Of a stretch of 64,000 nt of DNA, positions 35,738 to 49,480 are shown piece after piece. Source of the DNA: Climacium dendroides (lineage: Eukaryota > Streptophyta > Bryopsida > Hypnales > Climaciaceae); NCBI GenBank assembly GCA_950106755.1, contig OX467082.1, positions 38,378,001 to 38,442,000 of the forward strand. Reading direction: 5' to 3'. A program made the translations under genes and the position numbers. The first letter of the stretch is position 1; each line of letters starts with the position of its first letter. The notes under the pieces are model-generated. The model did no database searches, was not told the DNA's origin, and worked only from the letters and a program-made list of their open reading frames with translations.

Positions 35738-37332
35738 GTTCTCACCAATAAAGGATTGACATGTTGCCCCTTGTTGGCATCAATGCACTAACTTTGTGAA
35801 AAAATGAACAAATATGGATGTTTTTCTGGATGGTGTTAGGGCTCGGTGTTAGGGCCAATAGTAGGGGATGGAATTAGACTAGTCTACCTTAATTACTAAT
35901 GAAGAGGATCTCATTTGCGCCACGCATTATAGTGAGACCCTTCACAACTAGTTGAAGCAAGCTCCAGGCAAGTTGGAGTCAGAGCCAAAGTTCAAGGTGG
36001 CTGAAAGACAAAGCTCACATCAAAACCATGCACACACACTGAGATTATACAATTAGAATATTGACTCTTATAATGTTCACTACAAATATAATGATCAGTA
36101 TTAAAAGAATAAAAATAGTTAATAAAAAATTAAGGCAATATTCTAATTGATTGTATGGATACTTATTCAATTTGAAAGAATTGTGGGCAAATCATTCAAA
36201 GTCAAAACAATATTCTCTTCCCTTTTGAAAAATATTGAAATTTAGAATGACAAATCTTAAAATGATAGTAGAAAAAGGTAGATAGATGTCTTGTGTAGTT
36301 TAATAATTTATTCTTGGAGTTTACTTTGAAGTATCATTTATTGTTTTTAGAGATTCTTTTCATCAACTTAGAAGTCCCAAAGAAGTTGAAAATGGCTAGA
36401 CCTTGATGAATGCACAAAGATTTACATAAAGTTCTTTATTTGAATCAATTCCTTACTATTCAAATTCTTGGCTCAAGGTGATTGCCAATGGGGGGTATTT
36501 GGACTAGTTACTACCACCAACCTTCATACAATGAAACAAATCTAGAAGGACAAACCTTGAAATGCCAAAAGTTTGGTAGAGTAAACAATTTTGTGGCCCC
36601 CTTTCAAATCCTTGTAACTATTTTTGACTCTTTCATGATTTGAAGATTAAGGCACTATTTGAATTAGGTATAAAGTATGAACACCAACTGCCAACTTTAT
36701 TTCCATACCACTTGCTAAAACATGAATGTGAATCATCAAGAAAATAGGCATATATTCTCTAAAAAAAGTAAAGGCTTTGAAAGGAATCATTGCACAAATG
36801 TCATTATGGGTATTAACCATTGCTAAGGGTGATTTGGATGTAAAAAATAAAATTATTAATTGAAATATTTTCACACAAATCTCTATTGCTACTTGAATCT
36901 CTCCAAAGAAATCAAATAAATTGGATTGTTTCTTTTATTTTTTACTCGATTGTTTTTCACTTTTTTGCTACAAAACTATAGTAATGACAATTTTTTACCA
37001 AATAAGTTGAAAATTTTCATTATGATAGACAATTCATAGTTTCACATAATAAAAATATAGGATTATTGTTCAAATAATTTAATAGGTTAAATTTAGCTCA
37101 AACATGATGTTTGACCATTTGGCAATAGATTTAGTCCTTTAGGGGATAAAAGAGTCTAACACTTAGTTAGTACTTTCATTCATAAAACATTATGTTAGTG
37201 TCAAAAAATTATAAAACGACTTAGGTTGTTTTTCTCTTGAGAAGATTTACATTCTTAAAAAATAAATAAATCATCATTTTAACCATCCACCTAGTAGGGA
37301 TTTAAAAAATGGCACTTTTGATTGTTTCTGCA
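35738..37332. other. AT-rich intergenic DNA
   Basis: No gene is supported. Only short unconvincing frames are present. Confidence 0.3.
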
Positions 37333-38464
37333 TTAACCTCTAAAAGACTAGTTCCATTGTTTTACTGTCAAACTTTGTTCTTGAGCTCGATTTAGCCTTC
37401 TAAATAATACTCAAGTTTCAATGTAACACTTTTGTTACACAAGATTATAATGTTATTTATTTATATTAAAAATCTCTATAGATTTTGTAATAATTTACAA
37501 TTATTATAATTGTAATATTAATAAGGTAAAATTAATTGGTAAATATTACTAAAACAATGAAATTAATTTGAAACTTCTCCAAGAAGTAAATTAGACATGA
37601 AGAATAGTGTGAAAACTTTTCAAATAATTGTTCTTTTCTTTTACATTTAAGAAATGTTTGGCAATGACCATATCAAATCACCATCATCATTACTAAATTT
37701 AACCTTCATATAAATGAGTGATTAATTTTTGAAATTTTTTGTGTGTGAATAAATAATTTTTGTAAATATTGATTTTAAATGAATTTTTGGTAAACTACTA
37801 TGATTTTAAAAGTATAATATGTATCTAAAATTATATCAATTAGAATATGCACAAGAATAATTTGAAATTTTGACCAAAAAAATGAAGGTTTGAGAGAAAA
37901 ACAATATTTTGAAGTTTACTTATAGGATTCAATTCTAAATGCAATTTTACAATTTTTCAAAAAAATTGTTGGATAAGGTCAAACTTTCTTGATAGAACAA
38001 TCTCTTAGATGGGATTATTGTATTTCAATTCCATCTAAGAATTATTAATGATTTAGATTTTTTTTCAATCTTGATCCTACTACTACTTAATAATTTTTTA
38101 AAGGATGAAAATCAAGTTCTTTTTTTGTAAATTTTTTTTCTAGACTCTCAATTCAATCCTTCAACACAAAAGATTTTAAATTCAAAGTCTACAGAGTAAA
38201 AAAAATTTGTAAATGGCAATCAAAGTCATTTGAAATTGCAAACCAAAATTAAGAAAATCTTTGTTTTTCAACTTTGAATGCTGATATCTTCTAATCTATA
38301 CGGTCAAACTTCTTGAATTTTTACCTCAAAATCTTAGACAAATAAATCACAATATCCTATGGTTACATTTAAAAAAAAAATTGGTTTTCTTGGATGAATG
38401 CAACAGAAATGATAGTTTTGAGTGGTCCCTTACAAAAAAATGACCTTGGTCCTTTAAGGGCTAA
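37333..38464 (-). mobile_element. Copy of the ~1-kb TIR element family
   Basis: It starts TTAACCTCTAAAAGAC and ends CCTTTAAGGGCTAA, mirror-image ends like those of 34821-35737. The internal blocks (cttggatcctactact-type segment, 'taaaggatgaaaatcaagttc', 'caatcaaagtcatttgaaattgc') run opposite to that copy. Its left half is longer and more AT-rich, perhaps through an internal insertion. Confidence 0.55.
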
Positions 38465-39137
38465 TTTAGTATGATATCAAAAACATTTTTTATTGCATGT
38501 CATATTAAGTATATTAACATATTCTAAACAAATACTAGTAGTTAATAGCCATCATGATACTAAAAGAAAATAGTGTTTGAATTGACATGTCCAAATTGAC
38601 TAATTGTGTCCAAAATGACTATAAATTCCAACTATTGCAAAAAATAAAAGCAAAAGGGACTTAGAGACATGTACTACTAGAAATACTAATATTTGTACTC
38701 CTATATCAATAGACGTAGTGGTTAGAAAAACTCTTTTACTTTTATATTTTAAAATTCTCTAATTTTTAAAATGAAGTAGTAATTGAAAATTCAATTTCTT
38801 CATCATCTTAGATGTGAATACTATGAAGTCCACGCACACTTCTTTTTTGAGAGTATGATTCGAAACCTAGTCAATGGCATGCACATTGAAATGCACATTG
38901 ACACCGAAGAGTAGTAAATTTAGTAACTCTTTCCATGATTATTTTTATGTAATCAGTAGATTTTCACCATTGTAATAAGACACAAAGTCCACATTGACCT
39001 CATTTATTTTCAAGTAATATTTGATTTCAAATGAACATGGTACCAACTAAATAAGTGTGGGGGGTTATTTTCAAATTTTTTAGCCAATTTATTATCCTAT
39101 ATAGTTATTTAAATTGCATTTTTATACAACCCAAGCT
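38465..39137. other. AT-rich intergenic DNA
   Basis: No gene is supported. Confidence 0.3.
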
Positions 39138-40074
39138 CTAACCCCTAAATGACAGACCTATAACCATTGATTTGAAGCCCCATTGCCAATCACTCATTTT
39201 GCTTTCATTTTGTAGTTGGATGAAAATTTTTGGATTTATTTTTCAAAGATGAAGTGACATGTTTTTTTACTTCACAAAATTTTTAGGTTTTCTTAATGGA
39301 AAATTGATTTTATTGAGAGTTTTTAAGATAAATGTTTTTCTCAAAGATTTACTATATTTCAATTAAACGTTCATTTGTTTAAGATCAAAAATTTGTTTGT
39401 AGATTGTGTTCATTATCACTATATTTCATATTTGTAATTAAGTAATCAAACAATTTTAATACCTATTATATTTACTTGTGAATGTATTTATTTTTAAAAG
39501 ACCAAGGCCATTCTTTTAATTTAAAAAAAAATTTCAATCTTTAATTTTTAAAATTTTAAATGTTGTTCTCAGAGATTATGTTTTTGTGTCTACATCTAAA
39601 CCTTTGATTCACTCTATTTGGAAAAATAAGAAATAAATTATAGACAATCTTGTTTTTTGAGCAATTGAAGCATCTTCAATTGGAAAACAGCTTATAAAAT
39701 TCAATTATGAATGCAATTTTTTCAATTTTTCAAATGCATTCTAGGTAGGGTTAAGTTTGTTTGGAAGAAAAATTTTACTTTTGAGATTGTGGTGTTTCAA
39801 TTTCATCTTAGGGATGTTAACAAATTCATATTTTGTTAAACCTCAGATTTATTCATACTTCACAATTTTGTAATGAATGAAAATCAAGTGGTTTGTTTCA
39901 TGTCAATTTTTTTCTTAGACTAAAAACTTAAATTTCAATATAGATTCTTCTAAATTTATGGTCCATAGTACAAAAAGGTTCCACAAATGGAAATCTAAGG
40001 TAGAAGAAATTGGAAACCATTGTTCAAATTTTTTTTATGCTAATGTGGTTAATCCTTAACAATGGGCCATTAAT
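39138..40074 (-). mobile_element. Copy of the ~1-kb TIR element family
   Basis: It starts ctaacccctaaatgacag and ends near 'aacaatgggccattaa'. Internal landmarks ('ggttaagtttgtttggaag', 'tgtggtgtttcaatttcatctta', 'aatgaatgaaaatcaagt') match the copies at 37333 and 54389 in the same orientation. The left end defines a variant subgroup shared with 27183. Confidence 0.5.
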
Positions 40075-40400
40075 TGAGGAAATCATGTGTTTTGTCATTA
40101 TGTGAATTGTTGGATTAAAATAATGCAGAAGCACTCATTAGAAGATAAACTATTATATACAATCTTTCCTTTTCACACAAAATTAATAGGATGAATAGTT
40201 ACACTTTCATCCAGGACACAAAGATTCTCTGTCATCCATTGGATACATAACATCTTCCTAATGTTTAAGAGTTAAATGTCATGAAATTTATACCCCATAA
40301 TTTGAAACAAGAGGCAGGTGAGCAACAGGTGGCGACCAAGGAGGCATGCGGTTAGTTATTTTTTTAGAAGACAGCGCACCCACCTTCATGTAGGCGAAGC
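40075..40400. other. Intergenic DNA before the 163-bp array
   Basis: About 40090-40290 resembles 9720-9960. No gene is supported. Confidence 0.3.
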
Positions 40401-41052
40401 CACGACTCCAGAGCACTTATTATGCACATGCGCAACCACACCTTGTAGATTATGAAAAAACTACTTATAATGTACATGGAAGAAACATGTAATGAAGTGG
40501 TAATCTGAAATCTATCAAATTCAGAAAATATTGTGGATTGGGTCTTGATCTTAAACTCAAGGTCACGACTCCAGAGCACTTGCTGTGCACATACGCAACT
40601 ACACCTTGTAGATTATGAAAAATCTACTTGTAATGTACATGGAAGAAACATGTAATGACGTGGTAATCTGAAATCTATCAAATTCAGAAAATATTGTGGA
40701 TTGGGTCTTGATCTTAAACTCAAGGTCACGACTCCAGAGCACTTGTTGTGCACATACGCAACTACACCTTGTAGATTATGAAAAATCTACTTGTAATGTA
40801 CATGGAAGAAACGTGTAATGACGTGGTAATCTGAAATCTATCAAATTCAAAAAATATTGTGGATTGGGTCTTGATCTTAAACTCAAGGTCACGACTCCAG
40901 AGCACTTGTTGTGCACATACGCAACTACACCTTGTAGATTATGAAAAATCTACTTGTAATGTACATGGAAGAAACGTGTAATGACGTGGTAATCTGAAAT
41001 CTATCAAATTCAAAAAATATTGTGGATTGGGTCTTGATCTTAAACTCAAGGT
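40401..41052 (+). repeat. Four tandem copies of a 163-bp unit
   Basis: The units start at 40401, 40564, 40727 and 40890 and are exactly 163 bases each. All begin cacgactccagagcactt and end near 'gatcttaaactcaaggt'. Copies 2-4 are nearly identical; copy 1 carries several changes. The block ends abruptly at 41052. The motif tgaaatctatcaaattcaRa recurs in each. No frame runs through the array (163 is not a multiple of three). It is a young local amplification or a small satellite. Confidence 0.95.
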
Positions 41053-41106
41053 TTACAAATGTCTCGGTGTTGTTTTGAACTGGCAACTCAAATTTACCAA
41101 AATATC

Positions 41107-41240
41107 AAAAATGTCATTTCAACAAGGGTGGTTGAAATGACATTTTTCCTTAACATGGTTGAAATGACATTTTTCCTTGACATGGTTGAAATGACATTCT
41201 TCCTTGGCATGGTTGAAATGACATTTTTCAAATCATGTCA
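41107..41240 (+). repeat. 27-bp minisatellite with flanking hairpins
   Basis: A perfect 17-base inverted repeat (41107-41123 and 41131-41147, core aatgtcatttcaac) with a 7-base loop leads into four units of ggttgaaatgacatttttcc plus seven further bases, starting at 41130, 41157, 41184 and 41211. The last unit is again followed by an inverted atgtcatttcaac. The unit length is a multiple of three and the plus strand reads MVEMTFFLx in repeats, but no gene context supports translation. Confidence 0.9.
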
Positions 41241-42395
41241 TTTCAACATGTCATTTAAACCTGTCTTCTGCACTAACGCGTTCACTTTGTACCAAAGCCG
41301 GTCTTGCATCTTTGGGGAGAGACAGCGCATGTATCCCGTAGTTCTGGAAAATCTCTTGTAAGTTACGGTTTTCAAGTTCATTGCTCCCTTCATTATATTG
41401 CTTCAGCGTGCTAGCGAGGCTAGCTAGGTTGTTGAATGGTTGCACGTATGGTAGTGATGATATGTTGTCGAGGGTTTCGCATTTCATGCAGTCCACGGTG
41501 AAAGCTAGCTTTCAATCCTGATCGGGATGTCTCATGGCAGTGCTCTGGGTGTGGATAGTAAAGTGTGTTACGTTTGTCGTTTTCGAAGTTGGGGAGATAC
41601 ATGGGACATAGATTTTGCCGCTTGTGTGGAATGGATCGTTGCAGATTGAACTGATCTTTAGGGAGCATTGGCAAGTCCTTTTCGTAGCTTGATAATCAAT
41701 CCTTTGGAAAACATTATGCGTTCCTCACAGTTTCTTTCTTCACCCTAATTTTCTTTCAGTGTTTACTCCGTACCGTCTGAAACCAAGTAAGTACTGTAGC
41801 CTTGCGAGCAATTCGTTTTAGTTAAGATCTAAGGATTGGGCCAGAGTCGTCACTCATGCCATCCATACTAGTTTTGAGGGGCCATTGCATTAGTATGTAA
41901 GAAGGTACGAAGGTCTCGAGAAGCCGTAGCGCACGAATGTAGATTTTTTGTTCTCATTTCATAGTGAAGGCAGTTTCAATCCAATTGGCAGTGTATCCAA
42001 TTACGAGAAAGTGGATGCACAATTGGTTTTATCCTTTTGATAACTACTTAGACAGATGTAGGTTTAAGTTTTGTACACTGTACATTTTGCAATTTTAACT
42101 GAAAATGTACCGATTTATTTACTCCTAGTTTGACGAATGACCATTACTTGTGAGGGAGGTGTGCTGCATTCCTATCTTCCAGGAACGTGGACATTCAGGC
42201 CAATGCACTTCTGAGCGAGTAGAATCTCGTCGCTTTGGAGTATTGAAGCATTCCTTGAGTTTGCATCTACATTCAATTCACGCTTGAACCATAGAAATCA
42301 GTGATGTTTGCGTTGACTAACTTTGATAAGTGGCAACATTGAACAAGGTACAAGTTCAGAGCACGGTGGATTAATTCCACTCCAAGGGCACTATA
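41241..42395. other. Region upstream of the LRR pseudogene
   Basis: More balanced in composition than the DNA to its left. A minus-strand frame at 41251-41496 and another at 41420-41674 look gene-like but share no recognisable motif, and no splice model joins them. The promoter of the former LRR gene at 42396 should lie in the right part. Confidence 0.3.
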
Positions 42396-45300
42396 ATGAC
42401 GAGACTGATCCAGCAGACAAGGGGCTTGGCGTTGCTGTTGGTCACTATCCTTTGCGGGCTGTGTTGTGGCAGTGAGGCAGCTTGCTATGGAAAGGATGCG
42501 CAGGCACTCTTAGCGTTCAAGCAGGAGCTCCTGGACCCCAACGGAGCGCTTGCCACATGGAAGGCGGGCACCGATTGTTGCAATTGGAGTGTAAGTTCCT
42601 AGAATTCTAGCTCATTTTGCAAGTTGCTAAACAATTTACAGTGCTTGCAATTGCCCATGACAAATCCAATTTACCGATGTATGTGACGAGATTCAAGTGC
42701 TCCAACTTATCCTCAAGCTAGGTGCAAGATTGAAATTTGATGTCTTACTCTTCAAGCATACTTAGAATCGGTCGCTGATAATTGGAAGGTGGGATAAACA
42801 CAATAGGCGGTTTTGTAGATTAGGTGTCAGATTTAAGCCAAAAAAACTAATTTCGAGGCAGCAATTGCACACACCGGGCGACAAATTGATTTCAAGCTAA
42901 GTTCTGACGAGTTCCGCAACAATATATTGATTCACTGCAGAGGGTGGACTGCAGCACCGCCGGGCGCGTGGTAAACCTCACGGTCGCCGTGAACGCCCCC
43001 CAACGTGGTGGCAACTTGACGGTGAACCCCACTGTGAAGCACCCCGGCACCTCCCTGGGCACCCTGTCGGCGCTCCTCAACCTCGTCATCGCCAACGTCA
43101 ACTTCAGCGCTCCCATCCCCCCGGAGCTCGGCAACTTGCGCAACTTGCTCATTCTCCAGTTCTTCGGAACCTCCCTAGTGGGGGAGCATCCGAGCACTCT
43201 GGGCCAACTCACCAAACTCATTACACACTCAATATCGACGGGGCCTCCTTCAGTCCGGGCGCCATGCCCAACTGCTTCTGCAACCTGGTGTCGCTAGAAA
43301 CTCTGGACATCATAGGAGACTTGACTTCGCTGCCGCCGTGCTTGGCCACGGGGCTGAAGAAGCTCTAGGAGCTCCGAGTGGCCAACAACAAGCTGAAAGG
43401 GAATATTCCTGTGTGGCTGACTTATTTCCCAACGCTCACGCTGATTGACCTCCACGGCAACCAATTCACAGATACGTTTGTATACTACAGGGTGCATAAT
43501 TTTCACATTGAACTGACACGCATGCTGACCATTTAATTCAGTTCCTCAAGATGTTAATTCTCATATATACGCTCGAGGCTAACCTTGACTTTCACGTTAC
43601 CTAGCCCATGTCACGTCTTTGAACTTGCCATGTTTCTAATTCAAGTTGCATTCAAGCTTTTGTGGCTTGAGAAAAGGTGACAAGAATTTGAAGCAATTCC
43701 ATGGCCAACATGCAGTGCTATTGTATAGTGCATGGAACGATCCAGCAATCACCAGTGCTATTGTGGAAGCTAGTTAGCTAGCTAACATTGCAATAGGTTC
43801 AAGCAAAGAACGTGATGTTTTTTGAAAAGTGAATTAGTTTGCCCTTCCTTTCATTTGAGCCACCAGCTATTTGACGTGTGACTGAGAAACTAATTCATTT
43901 TGTGTGAACTAATCACATCTGGCAGGGACCATTCCTACTGCCTTTGGCATGAAGAAGCTGCAATACCTGCTTCTCAGCGAGAACCAGCCGAAGAGGCGCA
44001 TTCCACCGGAGTTGGGGAACATGGCCAGCCTCTTTAGCCTGGACTTGAGTCAGAACCTGTTGACGGGACCTATTCCTCCTCAGTTGAGTCGGTTGAAGAA
44101 TTTGGTCTCCATAAGCTGCCAGCAGAATTTCATCACGGGACCGTTGCCTCCGGATCTGGGGACAATGCCTAATCTGCAGACGCTAGATTTCTTCCAAAAC
44201 AACATCACAGGCGGAATTCCTGCAGCGTGGGCCAACATTGGGGGCGCCAATGTCTACATTGTCCTCAGCTACAACGACTTGACAGGTGACGGTGAACATT
44301 TCTCTTCACTTTTCCAACACTTGTCGGTTGCGAAATGTAGGGAAATTATTTAGCCATAAGCCCTACGCGATGAAATGTGAATGTATTTCAGTCCTAGTTC
44401 CTAAAGGTTTGTGCTGTTGACTGTCACAGTTTTGATGCTCTTAGTCATACCAATTTTACGAAATTGAGTTTGGGATTAATTACACATGGTTATGATCTTT
44501 AGTGCTGCAACAAGTGGCTTTGCTATGATCGATCGAGAGGCTCCATTCCTTCCCAAGGCCACGAGCATGATTGGTACGTAACCAGGGATTATGAACATTT
44601 GTGCAGGCCCTCTGCCCCCGAGCTGGGGAAGCTCAGAGGCGGGACGCTTCTGCTCGACCACAACAAGTTGACAGGAGGCATTCCGGCGTCATATGCCAAC
44701 CTCAACTCGCTGGTGGTGGGCTTCAACCAGCTGTCCGATGGGCACCAAATTGGGCCTCTTGTGAAGCCCAACTCCTCGCTCATCTACTCCCTCACTGCAT
44801 CTGGAAACAGATTCTCAGGGGCCATGGCTTGCCTCCTTCAACAGCCTCAATGAGCTCGACCTGTCCCAGAAATTCACAGGTGCGCATCTCAGTTTATCCC
44901 ATCCAAAATTGAAATCCCACTCTGGACCAAGCATTTTGAAACAAATTGTGTTCTTTTCTGATGGCCTACTCATGGCAATTGTGATTAGGCCGGTACTATC
45001 AATTTTCCAAAACCATGGCTCACTTTGTTAATGAATTCCTCACTCACCCTCTGCATGCACCCCCGTCGTGTCCTGTTGATGGCCAGATTTGTGTCCTAAG
45101 AAGTTTCAACACTGGATTACTATGCGTGTCTGCAGGTCAAGTCCCCATTTTCCTGGGCGAGCTCCAGCACCTCTTCCGCCTGAACCTCTCGCACAACGCC
45201 ATCTCCAAGCCCTTGCCTTCCTTCCCCGCCCCCTCGCTCGTCTTCCTGGACGCCAGCTTCAATGAAATCCCAGGCTCCTTCCCTTCAAACATCAACCCCT

Positions 45301-45747
45301 CAGGACTCATCCAGCTCGACCTCTCCCACAACCAGCTCGATCTCCGGCCCTCTCAGCAACACTATCGGCAGCGCAACCACATATCCCAATCTCATCACCC
45401 TCCACGCGAGCTACAACAAGCTCACGGGCGCCATTCCTTCGTCGTTGGGGAACGCCAGCAGCCTGTTCGACCTGGACCTCTCCCACAACCAGCTGTCGGG
45501 CGCCATTGCAGCTAGTCTGGCGAGTTTGAGCTTCTTGGGGCTCTAGGATCTGTCGCACAACGTGCTCTCGGGAAGGATTCCTGCAGCGTTCTCGGGGTTG
45601 GAGGCGTTGCAGGTGGTGCGCCTGGCTTGGAATAATCTCAGCGGGCCAATTCCTCAGGGACCTTTCTGGAGGGACCTTCCTATTTCCTCCTTCAAGCCTG
45701 GCAACAATGGACTCTGCGGGGCCCCGCTCGCACCTTGCGCGGCATAG
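42396..45747 (+). pseudogene. Decayed LRR receptor-like protein gene, five exons
   Basis: Former secreted or membrane LRR protein. Exon 1 (42396-42590) encodes a signal peptide (about residues 1-29) and the N-cap segment ALLAFKQELLDPNGALATW with CCNWS. Exons at 42941-~43471, 43926-44285, 44607-44879 and 45136-45747 encode LRRs of the IPPELGNL type and the C-cap NNGLCGAPLAPC. Introns join in phase where intact. Breaks: a frameshift near 43215, TAG at 43366, a lost donor (GT changed to AT) at about 43472, a one-base loss near 44619, further shifts near 44825 and 45342, and TAG at 45544. No transmembrane segment or kinase follows, so it resembles LRR proteins of the PGIP/RLP type. Its coding parts are far more GC-rich than the surroundings. 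Several separate defects make sequencing error an unlikely explanation. Confidence 0.88.
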
Positions 45748-48700
45748 ATCTATGGGCAGTGCGTATGCTTGGAATTCATCGACCTTACTAGCTTTGGAAA
45801 GAGGCTTCGGGTACAATCACGACAATTTGCACGATTGTAAGTGGGTCCAAGATCATACATATTGTTGGGGATTTGATTCGCTCGCTAGTAGATCATTTTC
45901 TACTTTGGTCATCAATATCTGTTTTTGATGCATGGTCATGTTTCTGAGCGCCAAAGATGTAGTGTCGAGGTGCCCGGAGCTTCCAAGGCTAGAGCTCTGA
46001 GATCAACCTGCGCCAATTTCACTGAAATCTGTCACTTCAAAAAAAATAAGGGGATGAAGTGTTCGAATGATATATGTACACTCTCAATTTTTATGCTTTC
46101 TAATTGATTGATCGGCGTTAAATTCAGAAAGACGCAAGTGAAGTGATTCAAGTGGATTCGAGTATAGAGCTTCAAGTGGATTCAAGCTTGATTACCAATG
46201 GTATGACTTAAAGAAAGCGACTAATAGCACAGTACTACAACCATGAGATTTCCTTCAGAGACTGCATATGCATGCCATGCCAATATTGAGCCCCCGAAAC
46301 ACAGTCGAACTATGAAATTTCCACCATCGATCGACAAAACAAGTAATCAAAAGTGCATTTGTTGGAAAGCACCTAAATCTGAAAATTGCAATCAAAAGAG
46401 AAAACAAAAGAAATCAAGTATGAGCTTTCAAAACCATTCTTTCAAGGTACACTCGGAACTTCTCTAATACATTTTCAGTCCAAAGAATGTACAAGACCTA
46501 TCCTTCCAACTCTGTGGTTAACTAGATGTTGCAATGATAAAAAAAAACTCCACCAAACGTGGAAGTACTTTGGTCACTACCAATTGATCGCAAAGAAGTT
46601 ACTTCTGATCGAAGCACAACTAAAAAATCTACACAACCAAAAGAAAGCACAGTACATTTGTGGTCCAATCTTTTTGAACACATGCCGACTGCATCCCGCT
46701 CGGTTGCACTCGGCACACTTAGGCAAGAGCAACCAACACGCCTGGCATAGAATCTCCAAACAAAAAATCTCTTTGTCTATATCATTGAGTGTTGGATAAA
46801 CAAATGCTTTTTGGTAATCACATACAGAGAAGTCTTGATTAAACATTTTATAATTTTGAAGTAGCATAAAGCACTGTTAAAAATACTTTTAGTAGCCAAA
46901 ACATGCACCAATTATAAATACTAAAAGCATCGAATGGAGCATTCATAAATACTGGGTAATTCAACTTCTTTTAAAAACTTTTTAAACCTACATTGTGAAT
47001 GTTATATCCTAAACCCTAAACTCTCAGTCTTTTTACTTTTGTAATTGCTTGTGACAAGCTTGAATTTCTTATAGTGCATAGATCTCATAATGTTTTGTAT
47101 TATCTCTTGATAACCATTTTTTGTCTCCAGATGACCATTATTAATTTTAGACTTTCAAAAGTTCAAAAGTAGTTAAATGTGGTATAAGTACAATCCAAGG
47201 CAAAATAAAATTGAGCTCTTGTATTTAATAGACTAACTTGACCTATATTGAACAATGGACTTCAAGGTCATAGAAAGTTGTAATTTTTTATTTTTTAAGT
47301 TGTACTTGAAAAGCAACTTTTCATACAATGTCAATTATAAAATTATCTTTTACAATTATCCTTCTTTGTAATATATACAATTATGCACAGTGTCTAAATT
47401 TTTTCATCATACTACGTCTTCAAGAAAAAGCATTAAGGAACTTTTTGCCTACTATAGAAAGTGTGAAGTACCTTAATAGATGTTAGAAGTTGTATTAATA
47501 TATTCCATATGTTAAATATGTAAAGTTCTTTGAAAATTCTTGAAAATTCTTGTGAACTTCTTCAGCATATTTAATCTCAACTTTTGGGCTATTTGTGTAT
47601 TTTTAAATGCAATATTTTGAAATTCAATATGCCCTTTAGACACTAGGGGCCCAAATTTATTCAAATTTCTTTATAAACAACACCGTCCTAAAGAACTTTT
47701 TAATGAACACCAAAATCACATATTTAAATCACTTATTGAAACTTTAGTAGCAAATTGAAATAACCCTTGTATAGACATAGCAAAAAGTTGATTGTGGTGT
47801 ATATTGATATTTACAACAAAAATACTTTGAAAGCTAATATCTTGTATTCCAAATGCTAAACTGTTTGAAACTTTTTTTATATATACATTCCTTCTCAAAG
47901 GACTTTTCAATAAAAAATTTTACAAATCCCATAGGATCTAAGTCTCTTCTTCATACAAGAGAAATTCAAAATATACTAGGAATAAAATTTAGACAAGTAA
48001 TTGACTCACACAATTGTTTGCTTTTTATGAATAAATTCTATTTCTATCTAAAAATATAGTCTATGGACATTTGGATTTCAAAACCTATCAAATTTAATGT
48101 TTTCAATTTTCTTGCCACATAGATTTATAATTACTTGATCTAATTTCTTTGTAGATTTTGGTTTACTTAAACAATAAAATTTGTAAATTCATAAAGATCC
48201 AAGTTTTTTATTTTCATATATTTCTAAATTAAATGCTTAGATTTTCACAATTTGAAGATTCTAAATAATTTTTATTTTAGAGATCTTAAAATTTTCTAAA
48301 CCCTACAATATTAGAGTGTACAATTGATTCATATATTGTGATATCCACCAAATCTTATGTGACATATAGGAGGAATTTTAAAGGATGAGAAACCTATATA
48401 GATGAGCCCCATATTTCATACTCAAGCTACAAATTCCATATTGGCAGAGAATTCCATAGCTTCATAGTATCTCTAAACTTTTTGTAATTTCTCCTATGTC
48501 TCTCTTCAAAACTAATGATATTTAGTATTATCTATCATGTTATCTAACTCATTTTAATCTTCTTTATTAGTTGACAAATAATATTCAAATTGATGTTCAA
48601 TGTTGGTAACATTGGTGGTATTCTTGACATTTAGTATTTATTGTCATGGTAATTAATCCATCTTTGATTAGAAAACAAAACTTCAATTTCAATTTTTCTT

Positions 48701-49480
48701 TTTGGCACTTCTGCTGCATTAATGAAACTTATACCTATCAATACTAATATACTATTGCCTAAAGATCATCTCCAAAATATGAACAACAGACAAAGATGCA
48801 CAAGAAAGTTGGGAGAACAAGCATGATAAAGTGCTTGAAAAAAGTTGTTCACCTCAAGCTTCTAGAGGCATTTTAACAATTATTGGCAAAAACCTAGCAC
48901 CTTTCAGAATTGGTGATTTTTTTAATTACTTTGAAGGTATTTTAGATAGCTTTAGATTTCTTAAATTTTTAAAATATTAAATTCTAAAATAATTAATTTA
49001 AATATTTAGAAATAAATTATTTTAGGCTCAAGAGTTATGTAATTTGGATGTCATGCCATTTTAGTTTCAATAAAACTCTAAGTGTTAAAAAAAAATTATA
49101 ATCAATTGTTGATATTTGAAATCTACTTTTGTAAAACTTATAAAATTTTCAAATAGGAAGGTAAGAATCGAATAAAGGCTGGTGTTATTGTAGGCATGGT
49201 GCAAAAAAAATTGGTGCATTTTTCTCAATTATCTTCCACATATGCAAATTAAGATCTTTGGGACATTTTTTCCAAACTTTCAAAAGTGGTCTTGAACTAA
49301 CTAAGCACTTTACCTTGGTTGTACCCTTGACCCATTTGAACTTAAGTTTGTAAATTATAACCCTAGATGGATGCTATACACTAAAAGTATCTCATAAATG
49401 ACTCTCGCAATTCCTATTAGACATCGGATCATATAATTTTGGTTGACTACCTCGATGATAGGTCTCATCCTTTTGGAGTT
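45748..49480. other. Intergenic DNA
   Basis: 46240-46800 has mixed composition, with open frames on both strands (137 residues plus, 96 residues minus with several Cys), but none has a recognised motif. The rest is AT-rich. No gene is supported. Confidence 0.3.

Noticed and set aside
41251..41674. Two overlapping minus-strand frames with gene-like composition
   Set aside because: The frames disagree, no motif is recognised and no intron joins them; mentioned only as a possible relic.
46386..46867. Open frames on both strands, one Cys-rich
   Set aside because: No recognised domain, no splice partners, and both strands are open over the same stretch, which suggests chance.
47008..47026. Telomere-like ctaaaccctaaac
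   Set aside because: Only about two imperfect units; too short to call an interstitial telomeric repeat.
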